50,473 bases of DNA from Bacteroidota bacterium (GCA_016718875.1 JADKBL010000043.1:1-50473), one strand, 5' to 3'. Positions 19,191-30,030 are shown, counted from the stretch's first letter. Notes: generated from the sequence alone by a model not told the origin. Numbers and translations: made by a program.

Positions 19191-20382
19191 ATGAAGACCA
19201 AAACAACCATTGTCCTCTCCTCAATGATGTTCCTCCAGTATTATATCTGGGGCTCATGGTATGTAACCATGGGTACATCTACATGTCGAAATACCTGGGT
19301 TCAACAGGTATACAGATAGAGCTGCATACAGCGCTCTCGCTATTGCTACAATGATCTCACCCCTTCTTCGTGGGAATGGTAGCCGACCGCTTCTTTGCAG
19401 CACAGAAGGTTATGGGTGTTCTTCATGTACTTGGCGGAATATTTTTTATGGCCAAGAATCACCTAAAAAGGGGCATTCTGGATAACATTATTCCCATTCA
19501 CTTGCATATATGCCTACCATTGCACTTTCAAACGAACGTGGATTTAAGCAGATGACTGATATAGGCAAACAATTTCCACCAATAAGGGTATTTGGTACTG
19601 TAGGATGGGTAATATCAGGTTTCATGATCTCTCTTCTGGGTATTGAGCAGACACCTCTTACATTCTATATGGCTGCTATTGTTTCTGTTGCACTGGGCCT
19701 TTACAGTTTCTTCCTGCCTGATACTCCTCCACAGGAGACTTCAGCTTCTTCAGCAAAATCTGTAATGGTATCGATGCTCTGGTGCTTTTTAAAGACAAGC
19801 CATACCTGATTTTTTCATTGCTGCAATTTTCGTTTGCATACCACTTTCATTCTATTTCGGATTTGCAAACCTCTATCTGAATCAGTCGGGCATGCAGAAC
19901 ACTGCCGGCAAAATGGTGATGGGACAGATTTCCGAAGCTCTCTTCATACTGGCAATTCCATTCCTGTTCAACAGGATCGGCGTTAAAAAAATGCTGCTGA
20001 TAGGGATGACCGCCTGGATCCTCAGGTACCTCTGTTTTGCCTATGGAAATATGGGACCGGGCATCTGGATGCTTTTATACGGGCATAATTCTTCATGGTG
20101 TATGCTACGACTTCTTCTTTGTTACAGGTTACATGTATACTGAAAAGAAAATCGAATGATAGGATCAAAAGTGCAGCCCAGGGGCTCTTCACATTTGTCA
20201 CCTATGGACTTGGTATGTTCATAGGTACATGGTTCTCGGGATTTGTAACAACATACTATTCAACCGGACAGGAGTACCAGTGGAAGAGTATCTGGTTTGT
20301 TCCGGCATATATTGCAGTGGCAGTACTGATCCTGTTTATATTCTTCTTCAAGGAAAAGAAGGAGATAGGGGTTGTAAAGTAA
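19191..20382 (+). CDS. nucleoside:H+ symporter-type MFS permease (NupG/XapB-like), frame-interrupted
   Basis: A 12-helix major-facilitator permease of the NHS family. MKTKTTIVLSSMMFLQYYIW and GSWYVTMGTYMSKYLG (after one correction) are its standard N-terminus. Then come PFFVGMVADRFFAAQKVMGV, MPTIALSNERGFKQM, RVFGTVGWVISGFMIS, SFYFGFANLYLNQSGM and a GLFTFVTYGLGMFIGTWFSG block. The C-terminus ends FFFKEKKEIGVVK. At least five frame changes occur. In Bacteroidota such permeases often serve sugar clusters rather than nucleosides, so the substrate is open. It starts 54 bases after the phosphorylase gene and its stop lies 2 bases from the stop of the convergent gene. Confidence 0.88.
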
Positions 20383-20384
20383 GG

Positions 20385-21051
20385 CTAGTTCTGGATATTC
20401 ACATCCCAGTTACCGGGGTCATTGATCCTGAATTCTATTGCCGCAGGTGAGAGAACAGTATACGCAGAACATTCCATGTAAGATAAGTGATTCTGATAGT
20501 TACAGGATAGGTCACGTTCTGTACTACATATGCAGCACCCAGACGGAACTCCTCACCACTGGAGCATATTAAAGAAAAATCCTGAACATCATTATTCGAC
20601 AACCTCCGAGCATTAATTTTATCTTCACCTGGCTGGGGCTGTCTCCATTCCTTGTAAACGAAGTACGGGCAATGTACCTGGTCTGCAAAATCTCATATTG
20701 CTTTAGATCCTGTTTACCTGAATATTTATCAGCTTGCAATATCCTGTAATTATTGAATCGGCACTATATCATCCTTCCGGAACCCTCGCGCAATCCCCTG
20801 TTTCCAGTATCCTTCAAAAAAGTACCGTCGGCCCAGCGGTAGGTGCCTCTCCCATCGGGATATCCTTTCCTGAACTCCCTTCATACCTGTCAATACCCTC
20901 AGCAAGCCCCTTCCCGTGAGCAAGGTCTTTTCTGCATTCTCTCATAGTTCCGGATAATCTGCCAAACGGTAAAACTTTACATTCACTTACCTGTGCACTT
21001 AGTGTGTATCCCGAAATAAATATAATTGCAAAAAGTATTATTTTTTTTCAT
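20385..21051 (-). CDS. secreted MORN-repeat protein, frame-interrupted
   Basis: From the ATG at 21051, with one correction in the poly-A run after it, a signal peptide IILFAIIFISGYTLSAQ can be read, then VSECKVLPFGRLSG. MORN-type repeats follow (RYEGSFRKGYPDGRGTYRW, ADGTFFEGYWKQG). The C-terminal half has QYEILQTRYIARTSF, QVKIKLNARRLSNND and SSGEEFRLGAAYVVQNVTYP, ending in IEFRINDPGNWDVNIQN. At least four frame changes are needed, so the reconstruction is partial. The function is unknown; MORN repeats usually mediate surface or lipid contacts. It converges on the permease gene. Confidence 0.6.
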
Positions 21052-21138
21052 CACCTTAGGTTTACCAATGATTATTGTTGTACAGCAAAGATATCAAAAT
21101 AACATATATTTACATTTAAAGCCAAAATAGTCTGAATA

Positions 21139-23262
21139 ATGAAAAAAAGTTGCATAGTTACAGTATTGTTATTTTTCTTAGTTGGCACAATCTACTCACA
21201 ACAGTATGCTAACCATTTGTCGGCTGAAAAACTGATTCTTGATAATGGAATTATTACTAGGATAGTAAATCTGGGCAATGCGAAGGAGGGATAGTCTCAA
21301 CAAGCATGAAACCGAAAAGAGAGTAAGTCGGATTTTCTTGCTGACGGATCGATTGAATTCTCATTTATGGCTGACGATAAAGGTTAATTACAGGTTCGAT
21401 AAATGGAATGTTGTTAGTATTGATACCTTCAGTGATAGTTACGGCGGCAATGGTGCCTCAAGAAACTTGATAATCCTTCAGGCACTCTGAGAATATCCAG
21501 TTAACTATCTTCTTTATCCGGAACTGCCCCTGATAAAAAGAATATAATAATTGAGAACAGAAGCAGTAAAGAAATGAGGATTGAGCTCCGGATATTGAAA
21601 GTATAAAATTTGCCGGTGATGATGGAACCCTACACCTGGATCATGCATGAATATGCAAGACAGAAGGCATTGGGCCCGTTTGTGGGAGAATGCTACGATC
21701 CTGTGGTTGTTGCACACCAGTTCAGGAATAAGAGAGGTTTGGTTCTCGGTAATGAAGCCCCGGGAGTTATGAAGAGGACATCTGCATTTCAGAAGCCACA
21801 GCAGTTTACAACCGGATTAACACATCCTGAACAGAATTATGGATTCAGGCGGTGGCTGAGTCAGAATGAACGGTGGGAGAGTCCATGGGTTTTCACAGCC
21901 ATATATGAGAACAGTAATGATCCATATGAAGTCCTTAATACTACAGTAAGTGATTATGTCAGGCTGCATATGGGAATACGTCTTAACCAGATAGCTGAAA
22001 AACCTGTTTTTGTTTATAATACATGGCAGCCTTTTCTTCACAATATAAATGAAAAACTGATCTTCGAACTTGCTGATGCAGCAGCCGAATGTGGTGCTGA
22101 GGAGTTTATAATTGATGACGGTTGGCAGGACAGCTATGGTGACTGGGGAATTGATAAAGTAAAATTTCCGAACGGACTCAAACCTGTTTTCGATTATATA
22201 AAAAGCAAAGGTATGAAGCCCGGTTTATGGATTAGCCTTGGTGCTGCCGAATCGAAGAGCGTGGTATTCAAAGAACATCCTGAATGGCTGGTCAGGAAAG
22301 CTGATGGCAGTCCTATAAGCCTTCATGCCGACTTTGATAAAATGTATGGATGGGAAAGCTATTCGATGTGCATGACAACAGGGTGGTACGATCATATAAA
22401 AGGTGTAATACTAAACCTTGTGAAAGAGCATGGACTCGAGTATATAAAAGGTGATTTTGCAGTCGTTACCGGTGCTTATACCACTGATAAAACCAGGTCA
22501 GGATGCCATGCAACCAATCATGTCCACAAAGACAGGAATGAGTCGATGCTGGAAATGTATCAGCGGACCTGGCAGCTCTTTGATGATCTTCATAAAGAGG
22601 CCCCTGAACTGTTTATTGACTGTACTTTTGAAACGATGGGTGCACTTCAGCTTATTGATCTCGACATGTGCAAGCATGCAGAAGGAAACTGGCTGTCAAA
22701 CTTCTACGAAAGAGTTCCTGACGGATCACTGAGAGTAAGGAACATGTCATGGTGGCGATCTCCTGTAATACCTGCAACCGCAATGGTTATTGGTAACCAG
22801 CAGTTTGATGATCCGCAGTTTGAGCTGTCACTTATGTCACTAAATGGTTCGCTTCCTATTGTTCTTGGCGATCCCAGGAAGCTGAGCTCCGGAGAAAAGG
22901 CAAGGATGAAGAGCTGGGCCGACTGGATGAGAAAAACCCAGGAGAAGCACGATTATATGGCATTCAGACAGGATCTGCAGGGGTATGGAGAGCCAGTCGA
23001 AGGTTCATGGGATGGGTTTCAGCGTATCAATACAGATACCGGTTCAGGTGGAATTGTGGGAATATTCAGGCAGGGATCGGTTGAACCGGAACGCAAAGTG
23101 ACAGTTAAATACCTTATTCCTGATTCAGTTTATGAAGTTAGAAAAGCTCCTGAAGGAGATATTATAATCAGAACGACGGGTAAAGACCTGGCTGAAAAAA
23201 GGTTTCGCTGTTAAATTTGAAAAAGTTACGACGGTTCGGTTTACGAGATATTAAAAAAGTGA
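21139..23262 (+). CDS. GH36-like alpha-galactosidase (melibiase family), secreted, frame-interrupted
   Basis: The start MKKSCIVTVLLFFLVGTIYS is a signal peptide, followed by the N-terminal beta-sandwich (HLSAEKLILDNGIITRIVNL, SPWVFTAIYENS). The (beta/alpha)8 barrel is contiguous from about 21,610: VFVYNTWQPFLHNINEKLI, EEFIIDDGWQDSYGDWG, GMKPGLWISLGAAESKS, HPEWLVRKADG. LEYIKGDFAVVTGAY places the likely nucleophile Asp at codon 22453. The usual acid/base CSGG motif is replaced by FIDCTFETMG, so this is a divergent clan GH-D member. Five or more frame changes affect the first 450 bases and one the 3' end. The span, 708 codons, is normal. It leads an operon with six bases to the next gene. Confidence 0.82.
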
Positions 23263-23268
23263 TTATTT

Positions 23269-24427
23269 ATGCATTCATTGAAACTTACTGCCGTAGAAGA
23301 GGTAGAAAAGGTTCTGTCTCTGCAAGCGCCTTCCCGATTTGTTTATGCACCAAATTACTGGCAGTGGTTTTCACATCATAAGAATCACGGGATACTTCCC
23401 AATGAAATAAAACATTGTGAAACACAACTCGATCTGATTAAATACCTGGGACTGGATGTCTTCAGCAGGAATATATATTGTAAGCAGGATGATTACTGGT
23501 TCGGCGGACTCTGTGAAGAATATTTCGATGGCGTTGAAGCTGTTGAATCACATAGCCTGGAAAATGGAGATAAGATCACGACGCGTGAGTATCATTGCAA
23601 GTCGGGGAAACTGTCTGAAGAACTGCGGTATGTATTTAAGGAATCAACAGTAGTTCAGAAGAAATTCCTGATAACTGACTATTCAGAGCAGGCAGATCTT
23701 CTGGAACAATTTGTTGCATCACGACACTGGAGATACAATCCTTTAAAATATGAAGCAATTAACCAAAAGCAGGCGAAACAGGGATTGTAATTGCCGGGGA
23801 ATTTTTCAGTCCCTTAAGATGCTTCACCTTGTAATGAATCCGGTACAGACTGTATATTTTCTTCTTGAACAACCTGAATTTGCAAAACGGCTTTTGGATA
23901 TGCATGAAAAGGCGCAGCTTGACCTTGTAAATCAGTGTGTAAGCAGGGGAGTGAAGGTGATAATGTCGATGGATAACCTTGATACCATGTTTCATCCGCC
24001 ATCATTTGTTGAAGAATACTCAGCTTCTTTTTATCAGAAAGCCAGCAGCATTTGCCACGAAAATGGCGCTAAATTCTTTATTCATGCCTGTGGCAACCAG
24101 AGGGATAATCTGCAACTGATATCCTCGTATGGTGTTGATGGACTGGAAGGAGTAGCCTTTCCTCCTTTGGGAGATGTTGAGCTAGATGAGGCCATGAAAC
24201 TTACATCAGACAAGTTTATAATAACAGGCGGAATAAGTGCCATGGAAACCCGTGATCTGAAAAGCACGGAAGCTGTTTTCAGCTATGTTGAAGAGCTGTT
24301 CAGGAAAATGGCTCCATATAAGAACAGGTTCATTTTTTCTGCAAGCTGTAACACCTCAATTGATACAACCTGGGATACAATCAGGCATTTCAGGGATGCC
24401 TGGCTCAAATTCCGCTATAAATATTAG
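23269..24427 (+). CDS. URO-D-family protein, zinc methyltransferase-like (MtaA/CmuA type)
   Basis: About 386 residues, homologous to the uroporphyrinogen-decarboxylase superfamily. The N-terminus SLKLTAVEEVEKVLSLQAPS is followed by FVYAPNYWQWFSHHKN. After two frame changes (about 23,765 and 23,815) the barrel continues as LHLVMNPVQTVYFLLEQPEF, GVKVIMSMDNLDTMFHPPSF, and AKFFIHACGNQRDNLQLI (codons 24071 onward). The end has FIITGGISAMETRDLKS and FIFSASCNTSIDTTWDTIR. The HxC motif (24083-24091) with a later Cys (24347) matches the H-x-C-x(n)-C zinc site of methylcobamide methyltransferases, not haem biosynthesis. No corrinoid protein is in the window. A methyl-transfer or demethylation role in sugar use is inference. 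Confidence 0.75.
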
Positions 24428-24455
24428 TTTTATATACAGTTCTTAGTTTGTGACT

Positions 24456-25715
24456 ATGAAAGATAAAGCCGGTACTGTCCGTTACTCGATTCTCCTGTTG
24501 TTATTTTTCGCAACGACGATCAACTATATTGACAGACAGGTAATTGGTATTCTTAAACCATATATAGCTAGCGATCTGGGCTGGAGTGAGTTCGACTACG
24601 GACTTATAGTAACAGCTTTTCAGGTAGCATATGCTACGGGATTACTGGTAACGGGAGTCATAATAGACAAGTTTGGAACAAGGATCGGCTATACTATTGC
24701 AATTGCGGTATGGAGTCTTGCAGGCATGCTTCATGCAGCTGCCCGTTCAGCTTTAAGTTTTGCTGCAGCCAGGTTTTTTCTCGGACTGGGTGAATCTGCT
24801 AATTTCCCTGCTGCAATTAAAACAGTAGCTGAATGGTTTCCCCGGAGAGAACGAGCCCATGCCACCGGATGGTTTAATTCAGGGTCTACCATAGGTGCTA
24901 TAGCTGCTCCGCTGATTGTTACAGGAATAACAATTGCAATGGGGTGGCAGTGGGCGTTTATCATTACAGGATTACTTGGTATAATCTGGATCATCTGCTG
25001 GCTCCTTTTCTATTATTCTCCTGCAAATCATCCAGGGCTGACAGAAGCTGAGCGCGACTACATTCTTCAGGATACTGACGGAATAAATAGTAATGAAAAT
25101 GTGAAATGGACTGATCTTTTCAGGTACAAACAAACTTATGCATTATGCGCCACCAGATTCATCTCTGATTGGGTGTGGTGGTTCTTTCTTTTCTGGACTC
25201 CCGATTTCCTTCATAAAATGCATGGTGTTGATATTAAGGAGGCTGTACTTCCGCTGATAATTATTTACGGAGTTGCCAGTTTTGGAGGAATTGGCGGAGG
25301 ATGGATCTCCTCATTTCTCATCGGCAGAGGAAGAGCTGTTGATTACTCACGTAAACTTGCTATCCTTATCAGTGCAATTGTTGTATTGCCAATTATGTTC
25401 GTTCCACAGATCAAAAGCCTTTGGTTAACTGTTGCACTGATAGCTATTGGTTGTGCCGGGCACTGTGGCTGGGCAGCTAATATGTTCACTCTGATCTCAG
25501 ATATTTATCCTAAAAAAGCTGTTGGTTCCATGACCGGTCTTGCTGGTTTTGCTGCAGCTACCGGAGGTGCCTTGTCTGCATCCTTCGTTGGGTATATCCT
25601 TGATGCAACAGGCAGTTACTTCCTTATCTTTGCCCTTGCCTCCTCTGTATATATTATGAACTGGCTGATAATTAAGCTTTTTATACCGGAAATCAGGTCA
25701 ATTTCTGAACTTTAA
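24456..25715 (+). CDS. MFS transporter, anion:cation symporter (ExuT/hexuronate-like) family
   Basis: Complete 12-helix permease of about 419 residues. FFATTINYIDRQVIGILKPY is the hallmark of the ACS family (hexuronate, glucarate and galactonate transporters). Further marks are LGLGESANFPAAIKTVAEWF, PRRERAHATGWFNSGSTIGA, AAPLIVTGITIAMGWQWAFI, and WVWWFFLFWTPDFLHKMHG. I prefer the ATG at 24456 over a GTG six bases earlier. It lies 28 bases after the URO-D gene inside the same operon. An acidic sugar is the natural substrate guess: family members carry hexuronates or aldonates by proton symport across the inner membrane. The exact sugar cannot be read from the sequence. Confidence 0.92.
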   Translation: MKDKAGTVRYSILLLLFFATTINYIDRQVIGILKPYIASDLGWSEFDYGLIVTAFQVAYATGLLVTGVIIDKFGTRIGYTIAIAVWSLAGMLHAAARSALSFAAARFFLGLGESANFPAAIKTVAEWFPRRERAHATGWFNSGSTIGAIAAPLIVTGITIAMGWQWAFIITGLLGIIWIICWLLFYYSPANHPGLTEAERDYILQDTDGINSNENVKWTDLFRYKQTYALCATRFISDWVWWFFLFWTPDFLHKMHGVDIKEAVLPLIIIYGVASFGGIGGGWISSFLIGRGRAVDYSRKLAILISAIVVLPIMFVPQIKSLWLTVALIAIGCAGHCGWAANMFTLISDIYPKKAVGSMTGLAGFAAATGGALSASFVGYILDATGSYFLIFALASSVYIMNWLIIKLFIPEIRSISEL

Positions 25716-25802
25716 CAGGATGTCTGCTTCACGAAATCTCTAAATTGCGAATCACACAAGAGTGTTGAATATCACAATACAGATACGCCGGATTGCTTTG
25801 GA

Positions 25803-26888
25803 TTGACAAAAATTCTGTTCTTTCTGACACCACTGTTTGCTTTTTCATTAACGGGCTCTGCACAAACCTCAGAGTATGAAACACCAGGGGTTAAGGATAA
25901 ATTGCCTGTATTCTATAAGAGGCTTGCCGAAAGGCAGATTTACCCGTTGTCGTGGCTTCAGGGAGATAAGCTCCTCCTGCAGTCCCATTCAACCCGGTCA
26001 TAATCTCTGAACAGGACAGGGGTAGTTATGTGGCACGTAAGGTTGTATTAAGTATTACCGGTGACAGCCGTGTACTTGCCCTTATGCTGGTACCCAAATC
26101 CAAAGGCCCTCATCCGGCAGTATTATTGCTTCATGATCACGGTGCAAAATTCGACATAGGTAAGGAGAAGGTCATTGAACCTTGGGATGAACCTGCCGAA
26201 AAAATTGCATCAGCCAGGAAGTGGGTCAGTGATTGTTATGGTGGAAGGTTTATTGGCGATGCGCTTGCGAAACGAGGTTATGTGTGTTTTGCAGTGGATA
26301 TGCTGAACTGGTCCGATCGTGGCGGTGCAGGGTATGAAGGTCAGCAGGCTCTTGCATCCAATCTTTTTAACCTTGGTGCTTCATTTGCCGGACTGATAGC
26401 TCACGAAGACATTCGGGCTGCTGAGTTTCTGTCCGGGCAACCTGAAGTTGATCCTAAGCATATAGCAGCAATGGGGCTCTCTGGGGGGTTTTCGTACATG
26501 GCAGCTTGCTGCGCTTTCAGAGAATATCGCTGCAGGTGTATCTGTCTGCTGGATGTCGACCCATAGAGCTCTTATGGTACCCGGAAATAATCAGACAGGT
26601 GGAAATTCAGCCTACACTATGGTACACCCTGGATTATCTCATTATCTCGATTATCCTGACGTGGCAGGTATTGCCTGCCCAAAACCGATGATGTTCTGTT
26701 GCGGCAGCCGCGATGCTCTGTTCCCGGTTGAATCGGTTAAAGAGGCATTCGCAAAAATGCAGCGGATATGGGATTCACAAAATGCCGGAGATAAACTGGT
26801 TACAAAACTTTACGATTCACCACATGAATACAACCTCTCCATGCAGGAAGACGCATTTCTATGGCTTGACAAAGTTATGTCCAGATAG
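25803..26888 (+). CDS. secreted alpha/beta hydrolase (dienelactone hydrolase/acetyl esterase type), frame-interrupted
   Basis: A signal peptide (FFLTPLFAFSLTGSAQ) follows a TTG at 25803, perhaps a damaged ATG. Two frame changes (near 25,990 and in the G-run at about 26,487) must be repaired. The hydrolase core has SKGPHPAVLLLHDHGAKFDI, FIGDALAKRGYVCFAVDML, and HIAAMGLSGG (serine nucleophile elbow). The run then continues as FRTWQLAALSENIAAGVSVC and MVPGNNQTGGNSAYTMVHPG, with PKPMMFCCGSRDALFPVE (acid) and YDSPHEYNL (His). The pattern fits Bacteroidota esterases found in polysaccharide clusters, so removal of acetyl or other esters is plausible. It stands between the transporter and the ABM gene in the operon. 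Confidence 0.82.
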
Positions 26889-26941
26889 GTAATTTGATCT
26901 TAGGTTCATATCAGTTAACTTTGTCTGAAATACTTAAAGCT

Positions 26942-27250
26942 ATGATAGTAACATGCGTCCACATAAAAGTGAAGAAAGATCTTGTAGATCGATTCATAAA
27001 CGCTACAGTTGACAATCACAGGGAATCGGTGAAGGAGCCGGGTAATCTCAGATTCGATGTTGTTCAGATGGCTGATGATCCCTGCCAGTTCATGCTGTAT
27101 GAGGCATATCAGTCAGAACAGGCTTCTGCGGAACATAAACTTACTCCACACTATTCCATATGGCGCGATACCGTTGCCGATTATATGGCGGAGCCGCGAA
27201 AAGGCATTAAATACAAAATAATAGAACCGGACGATCCTTCAAAATGGTAA
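26942..27250 (+). CDS. antibiotic-biosynthesis-monooxygenase-fold protein (LsrG/YgiN-like)
   Basis: Complete 102-residue ABM-domain protein: MIVTCVHIKVKKDLVDRFIN, NHRESVKEPGNLRFDVVQMA, FMLYEAYQSEQASAEHK, then HYSIWRDTVADYMAEPRKG. The fold is a dimeric ferredoxin-like barrel. Members act as cofactor-free oxygenases or as isomerases (LsrG); the reaction cannot be told from the sequence. Its stop overlaps the start of the alcohol dehydrogenase gene by seven bases (ATGGTAA), so the two are translationally coupled. In sugar clusters such proteins are often found beside lactaldehyde or iron alcohol dehydrogenases. An earlier start at 26894 gives no better N-terminus. Confidence 0.88.
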   Translation: MIVTCVHIKVKKDLVDRFINATVDNHRESVKEPGNLRFDVVQMADDPCQFMLYEAYQSEQASAEHKLTPHYSIWRDTVADYMAEPRKGIKYKIIEPDDPSKW

Positions 27251-28415
27251 ACTCATTCCAGTTTGCAAGAATACCAGCAATTCATTTCGGAGGTGGTATT
27301 ATTGCCAGGCTGCCTGCTTTTGCCAGTCAGTTTGGCAGGCGACTGATAATTGTTACAGGAAAAGGTTCATTCCTGAATTCACAACAGGCTGAACGGCTAT
27401 TCACCGATCTGAAAAAGGATGGATTCGTATGGCAGCATTTTATAATTCCAGGAGAACCCTCCCCGGAAATGATCGATCAGTCTGTAAATGCAATTAATGA
27501 TGAAAAGATCGATCTTGTGATCGGTATCGGGGGAGGAAGCGTTCTCGATGCAGGCAAGGCTGTTTCAGCAATGCTTTATAAAAGCGATTCTGTAAAAGAA
27601 TATCTGGAGGTAACAGGAACAAAGACACATCCGGGAACTAAGGTTCCCTTCATAGCTGTACCTACTACCTCCGGTACAGGTAGCGAAGCAACCAAAATGC
27701 TGTAATATCACAAATTGGTCATGACGGTTTCAAACGATCTCTGAGACATGATAATTTTGTCCCGGAAATTGCACTTGTTGATCCGGAACTGACAACAGGA
27801 TGTCCAAATGATATAACTGCTGCCAGCGGTATGGACTGTTTCACACAGCTTACAGAAGCGTACCTCTCAGATAAGTCAAATCTGTTTACTGATGCGCTGG
27901 CCCTTGCCGGACTTACAGAGATAAGGAAATCACTTGTCAGAGTCTGTTGCGACGGAAGCGATTCAGATGCCAGATCAGGAATGTCATTTGCTGCTCTAAC
28001 ATCGGGAATCTGCCTGGCAAATTCGGGACTCGGAGTGGTGCATGGATTTGCATCTTCCCTGGGAGCCAGATACGATATTCCTCATGGAGTTATCTGCGGA
28101 ACCCTCATGCCTCCTGCAAATGAGGTTAATGTCAGGGTATTGCGGAAGAATGGAAATGCTGAAGCCCTTCGAAAATATGCAACTTTGGGCAGGTTGTTCC
28201 TTGACCGGAAGGAGGGTAGTGATGATTTTTTTATTGACGGATTTATTGACCGGCTTTACAGTATCAGTGAAGAAATAAAACTACCGGGATTGAAAACTGC
28301 AGGCGCTGATGAGATCGATTTTGAAATGATAGTAAAGAATACCGAATGCAAGAATAATCCTGTAAGACTTTCCTTTGAAGAGCTTCTTGAAATCCTTCAG
28401 AGAAGATACTTCTGA
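27244..28415 (+). CDS. iron-containing (group III) alcohol dehydrogenase, one frame change
   Basis: NAD(P)-dependent enzyme of about 390 residues, like lactaldehyde or butanol dehydrogenases. The nucleotide part reads IHFGGGIIARLPAFASQFG, IDLVIGIGGGSVLDAGKAVS, and VPFIAVPTTSGTGSEATK. At 27,700 one base is missing in an A-run and the frame resumes with NAVISQIG. Metal ligands appear as MDCFTQLTEA (Asp), GVVHGFASSLGARYDIPHG (two His) and the C-terminal NTECKNNPVRLS. It is the last gene of the operon. Reduction of an aldehyde made from the sugar, such as lactaldehyde from fucose, is plausible but not proven. Confidence 0.9.
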
Positions 28416-28420
28416 ATAAA

Positions 28421-28502
28421 CTTTGTGTTTCTCTGTGTCACTCTGTGTAACATTAAAGAACTTACACTGAGTTCCACAAAGGTTACACAGAGAAACACTG
28501 AG
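28421..28502. repeat. imperfect inverted repeat after the operon
   Basis: GTGTTTCTCTGTGT and a later CTCTGTGTAAC pair with GTTACACAGAGAAACAC around a 30-base centre. The same word set (GTTACACAGAG, CTCTGTGTAAC) returns at 44876-44964. Probably a bidirectional terminator. Confidence 0.6.
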
Positions 28503-28558
28503 AAAAAAATATTAAATTTACTTTGAATAGAACTCTAATTTATTATAATCTCTGAATT

Positions 28559-29913
28559 ATGAAACTAAAAAACCTCTCAATCATCACATTAACACTTTTG
28601 CTGTTAATTATTTCACAGTACTCACAGGCTCAGTTACCAAAAGAAACTGAAGCCCAGAAGATCCAGCGAATGAAATGGTGGACAGATGCCCGGTTTGGCA
28701 TGTTTATTCACTGGGGATTATATGCCCTTCCAGCCCGTCATGAGTGGGTAAAGAATGCCGAGAGACTGAACAATGAGCAGTACCAGAAGTACTTCGATAT
28801 GTTCAACCCCGATATGTACGATCCCAAAGTATGGGCAAAACAGGCAAAGGAAGCTGGTATGAAATATGTTGTACTTACAGCAAAGCATCACGAGGGATTC
28901 TGCCTCTTTGATTCAAAATTCACCGATTATAAAGCCACAAATACTCCTGTCGGGAAGGATCTTATTAAGGAGTATGTTGAGGCATTCAGGGCCGAGGGAC
29001 TTAAGGTCGGATTCTATTACTCACTTATCGACTGGCATCATCCTGATTATACGATTGACAGAAACCACCCTCAGAGACAAAGTACTGATGCTGAGTATGA
29101 AGCCCTTAACAAGGGAAAGGATATGAGTAAGTATCGTGAGTACATGAAGAACCAGGTGCGCGAGCTTCTTACCAATTATGGTGAAATCAGCATTATCTGG
29201 TTCGACTTTTCATTTCCGGGAAAGAATGGTAAAGGAAGGGCTGACTGGGATTCAGAAGGACTCCTTAAGCTTGCACGTTCACTGCAGCCAGGCATTATCG
29301 TTGATGACCGTCTCGACCTGAAAGATGTTGAAGGAGGTTGGGATTTCGTATCACCTGAGCAGGTTAAGGTTACAAAGTGGCCGGAGTATAATGGTAAAAA
29401 GATTGCATGGGAGACATGCCAGACCTTCTCCGGGTCATGGGGTTATTACCGTGATGAGCATACCTGGAAAAGTAATGCCCAACTGCTCGAACTTCTTATC
29501 GAATCGGTAAGTAAAGGAGGCAATCTGTTGCTGAATGTTGGTCCGACAGCAAGGGGTAATTTTGATCAGAGGGCACAGGACAGACTTAAGTCGATGGGAG
29601 AGTGGATGAAGTACAACAGCAGATCAGTTTATGGTTGTACCGAAGCACCTGCTGATTTTAAGGCTCCTGCCAATACTCTGCTAACTTATAATCCTGTTAC
29701 AAAAGACTTTATATTCACCTGCTGGCTTATCCGATGGGCAGAATCAATCTTGCCGGGATGTCTGATAAGGTAAAATATGTCCAGTTCCTGCATGATGCTT
29801 CGGAGGTAAAATTTAACACCGGAACAGGTGAAGAGGCCGGAAATCTTTCACTTCAGCTGCCTGTCCAGAAACCACCTGTTGAGATACCGGTAGTAGAGGT
29901 TTTTCTGAAATAA
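28559..29913 (+). CDS. GH29 alpha-L-fucosidase (copy 1), one frame change near the C-terminus
   Basis: Secreted fucosidase of about 451 residues with a signal peptide (SIITLTLLLLIISQYSQA). Hallmarks are RMKWWTDARFGMFIHWGLYA, KEAGMKYVVLTAKHHEGFC, and VGFYYSLIDWHHPDY. EISIIWFDFSFPGKNG contains the W-F-D of the nucleophile region. It continues with WETCQTFSGSWGYYRDE and GGNLLLNVGPTARGNFD. Near 29,704 an A-run error shifts the frame; the C-terminal strand continues as RLYIHLLAYPMGRINLAGM and ends in PVVEVFLK. It hydrolyses terminal alpha-L-fucose from glycans in the periplasm or outside. It converges on the second fucosidase locus with GC-rich inverted repeats between them. Confidence 0.93.
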
Positions 29914-29944
29914 CCATGCCCCCAAGGTTCCGCAACGCGGAGCA

Positions 29945-30022
29945 CCCCCTGAAGGGGGTTAAATCCCCAGTACCTACAAGATCTTTTAGCACATATAGTG
30001 TTTTAACCCCCCTTCAGGGGGG
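29945..30022. terminator. GC-rich inverted repeats between convergent genes
   Basis: CCCCCTGAAGGGGGTTAAA (29945-29963) is itself a hairpin and pairs with TTTTAACCCCCCTTCAGG at 30001. This fits a bidirectional terminator between the two convergent gene sets. Confidence 0.55.
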
Positions 30023-30030
30023 CAGGGGGG

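Noticed and set aside
21052..21138. Search for a SusC/SusD pair or an extracytoplasmic sigma factor as expected for a polysaccharide locus.
   Set aside because: None is present anywhere in the window, so this region is not called a canonical PUL.
23269..24427. Annotation as haem-biosynthesis uroporphyrinogen decarboxylase (hemE).
   Set aside because: HxC...C zinc motif and the sugar operon context argue for a methyltransferase-like paralogue.
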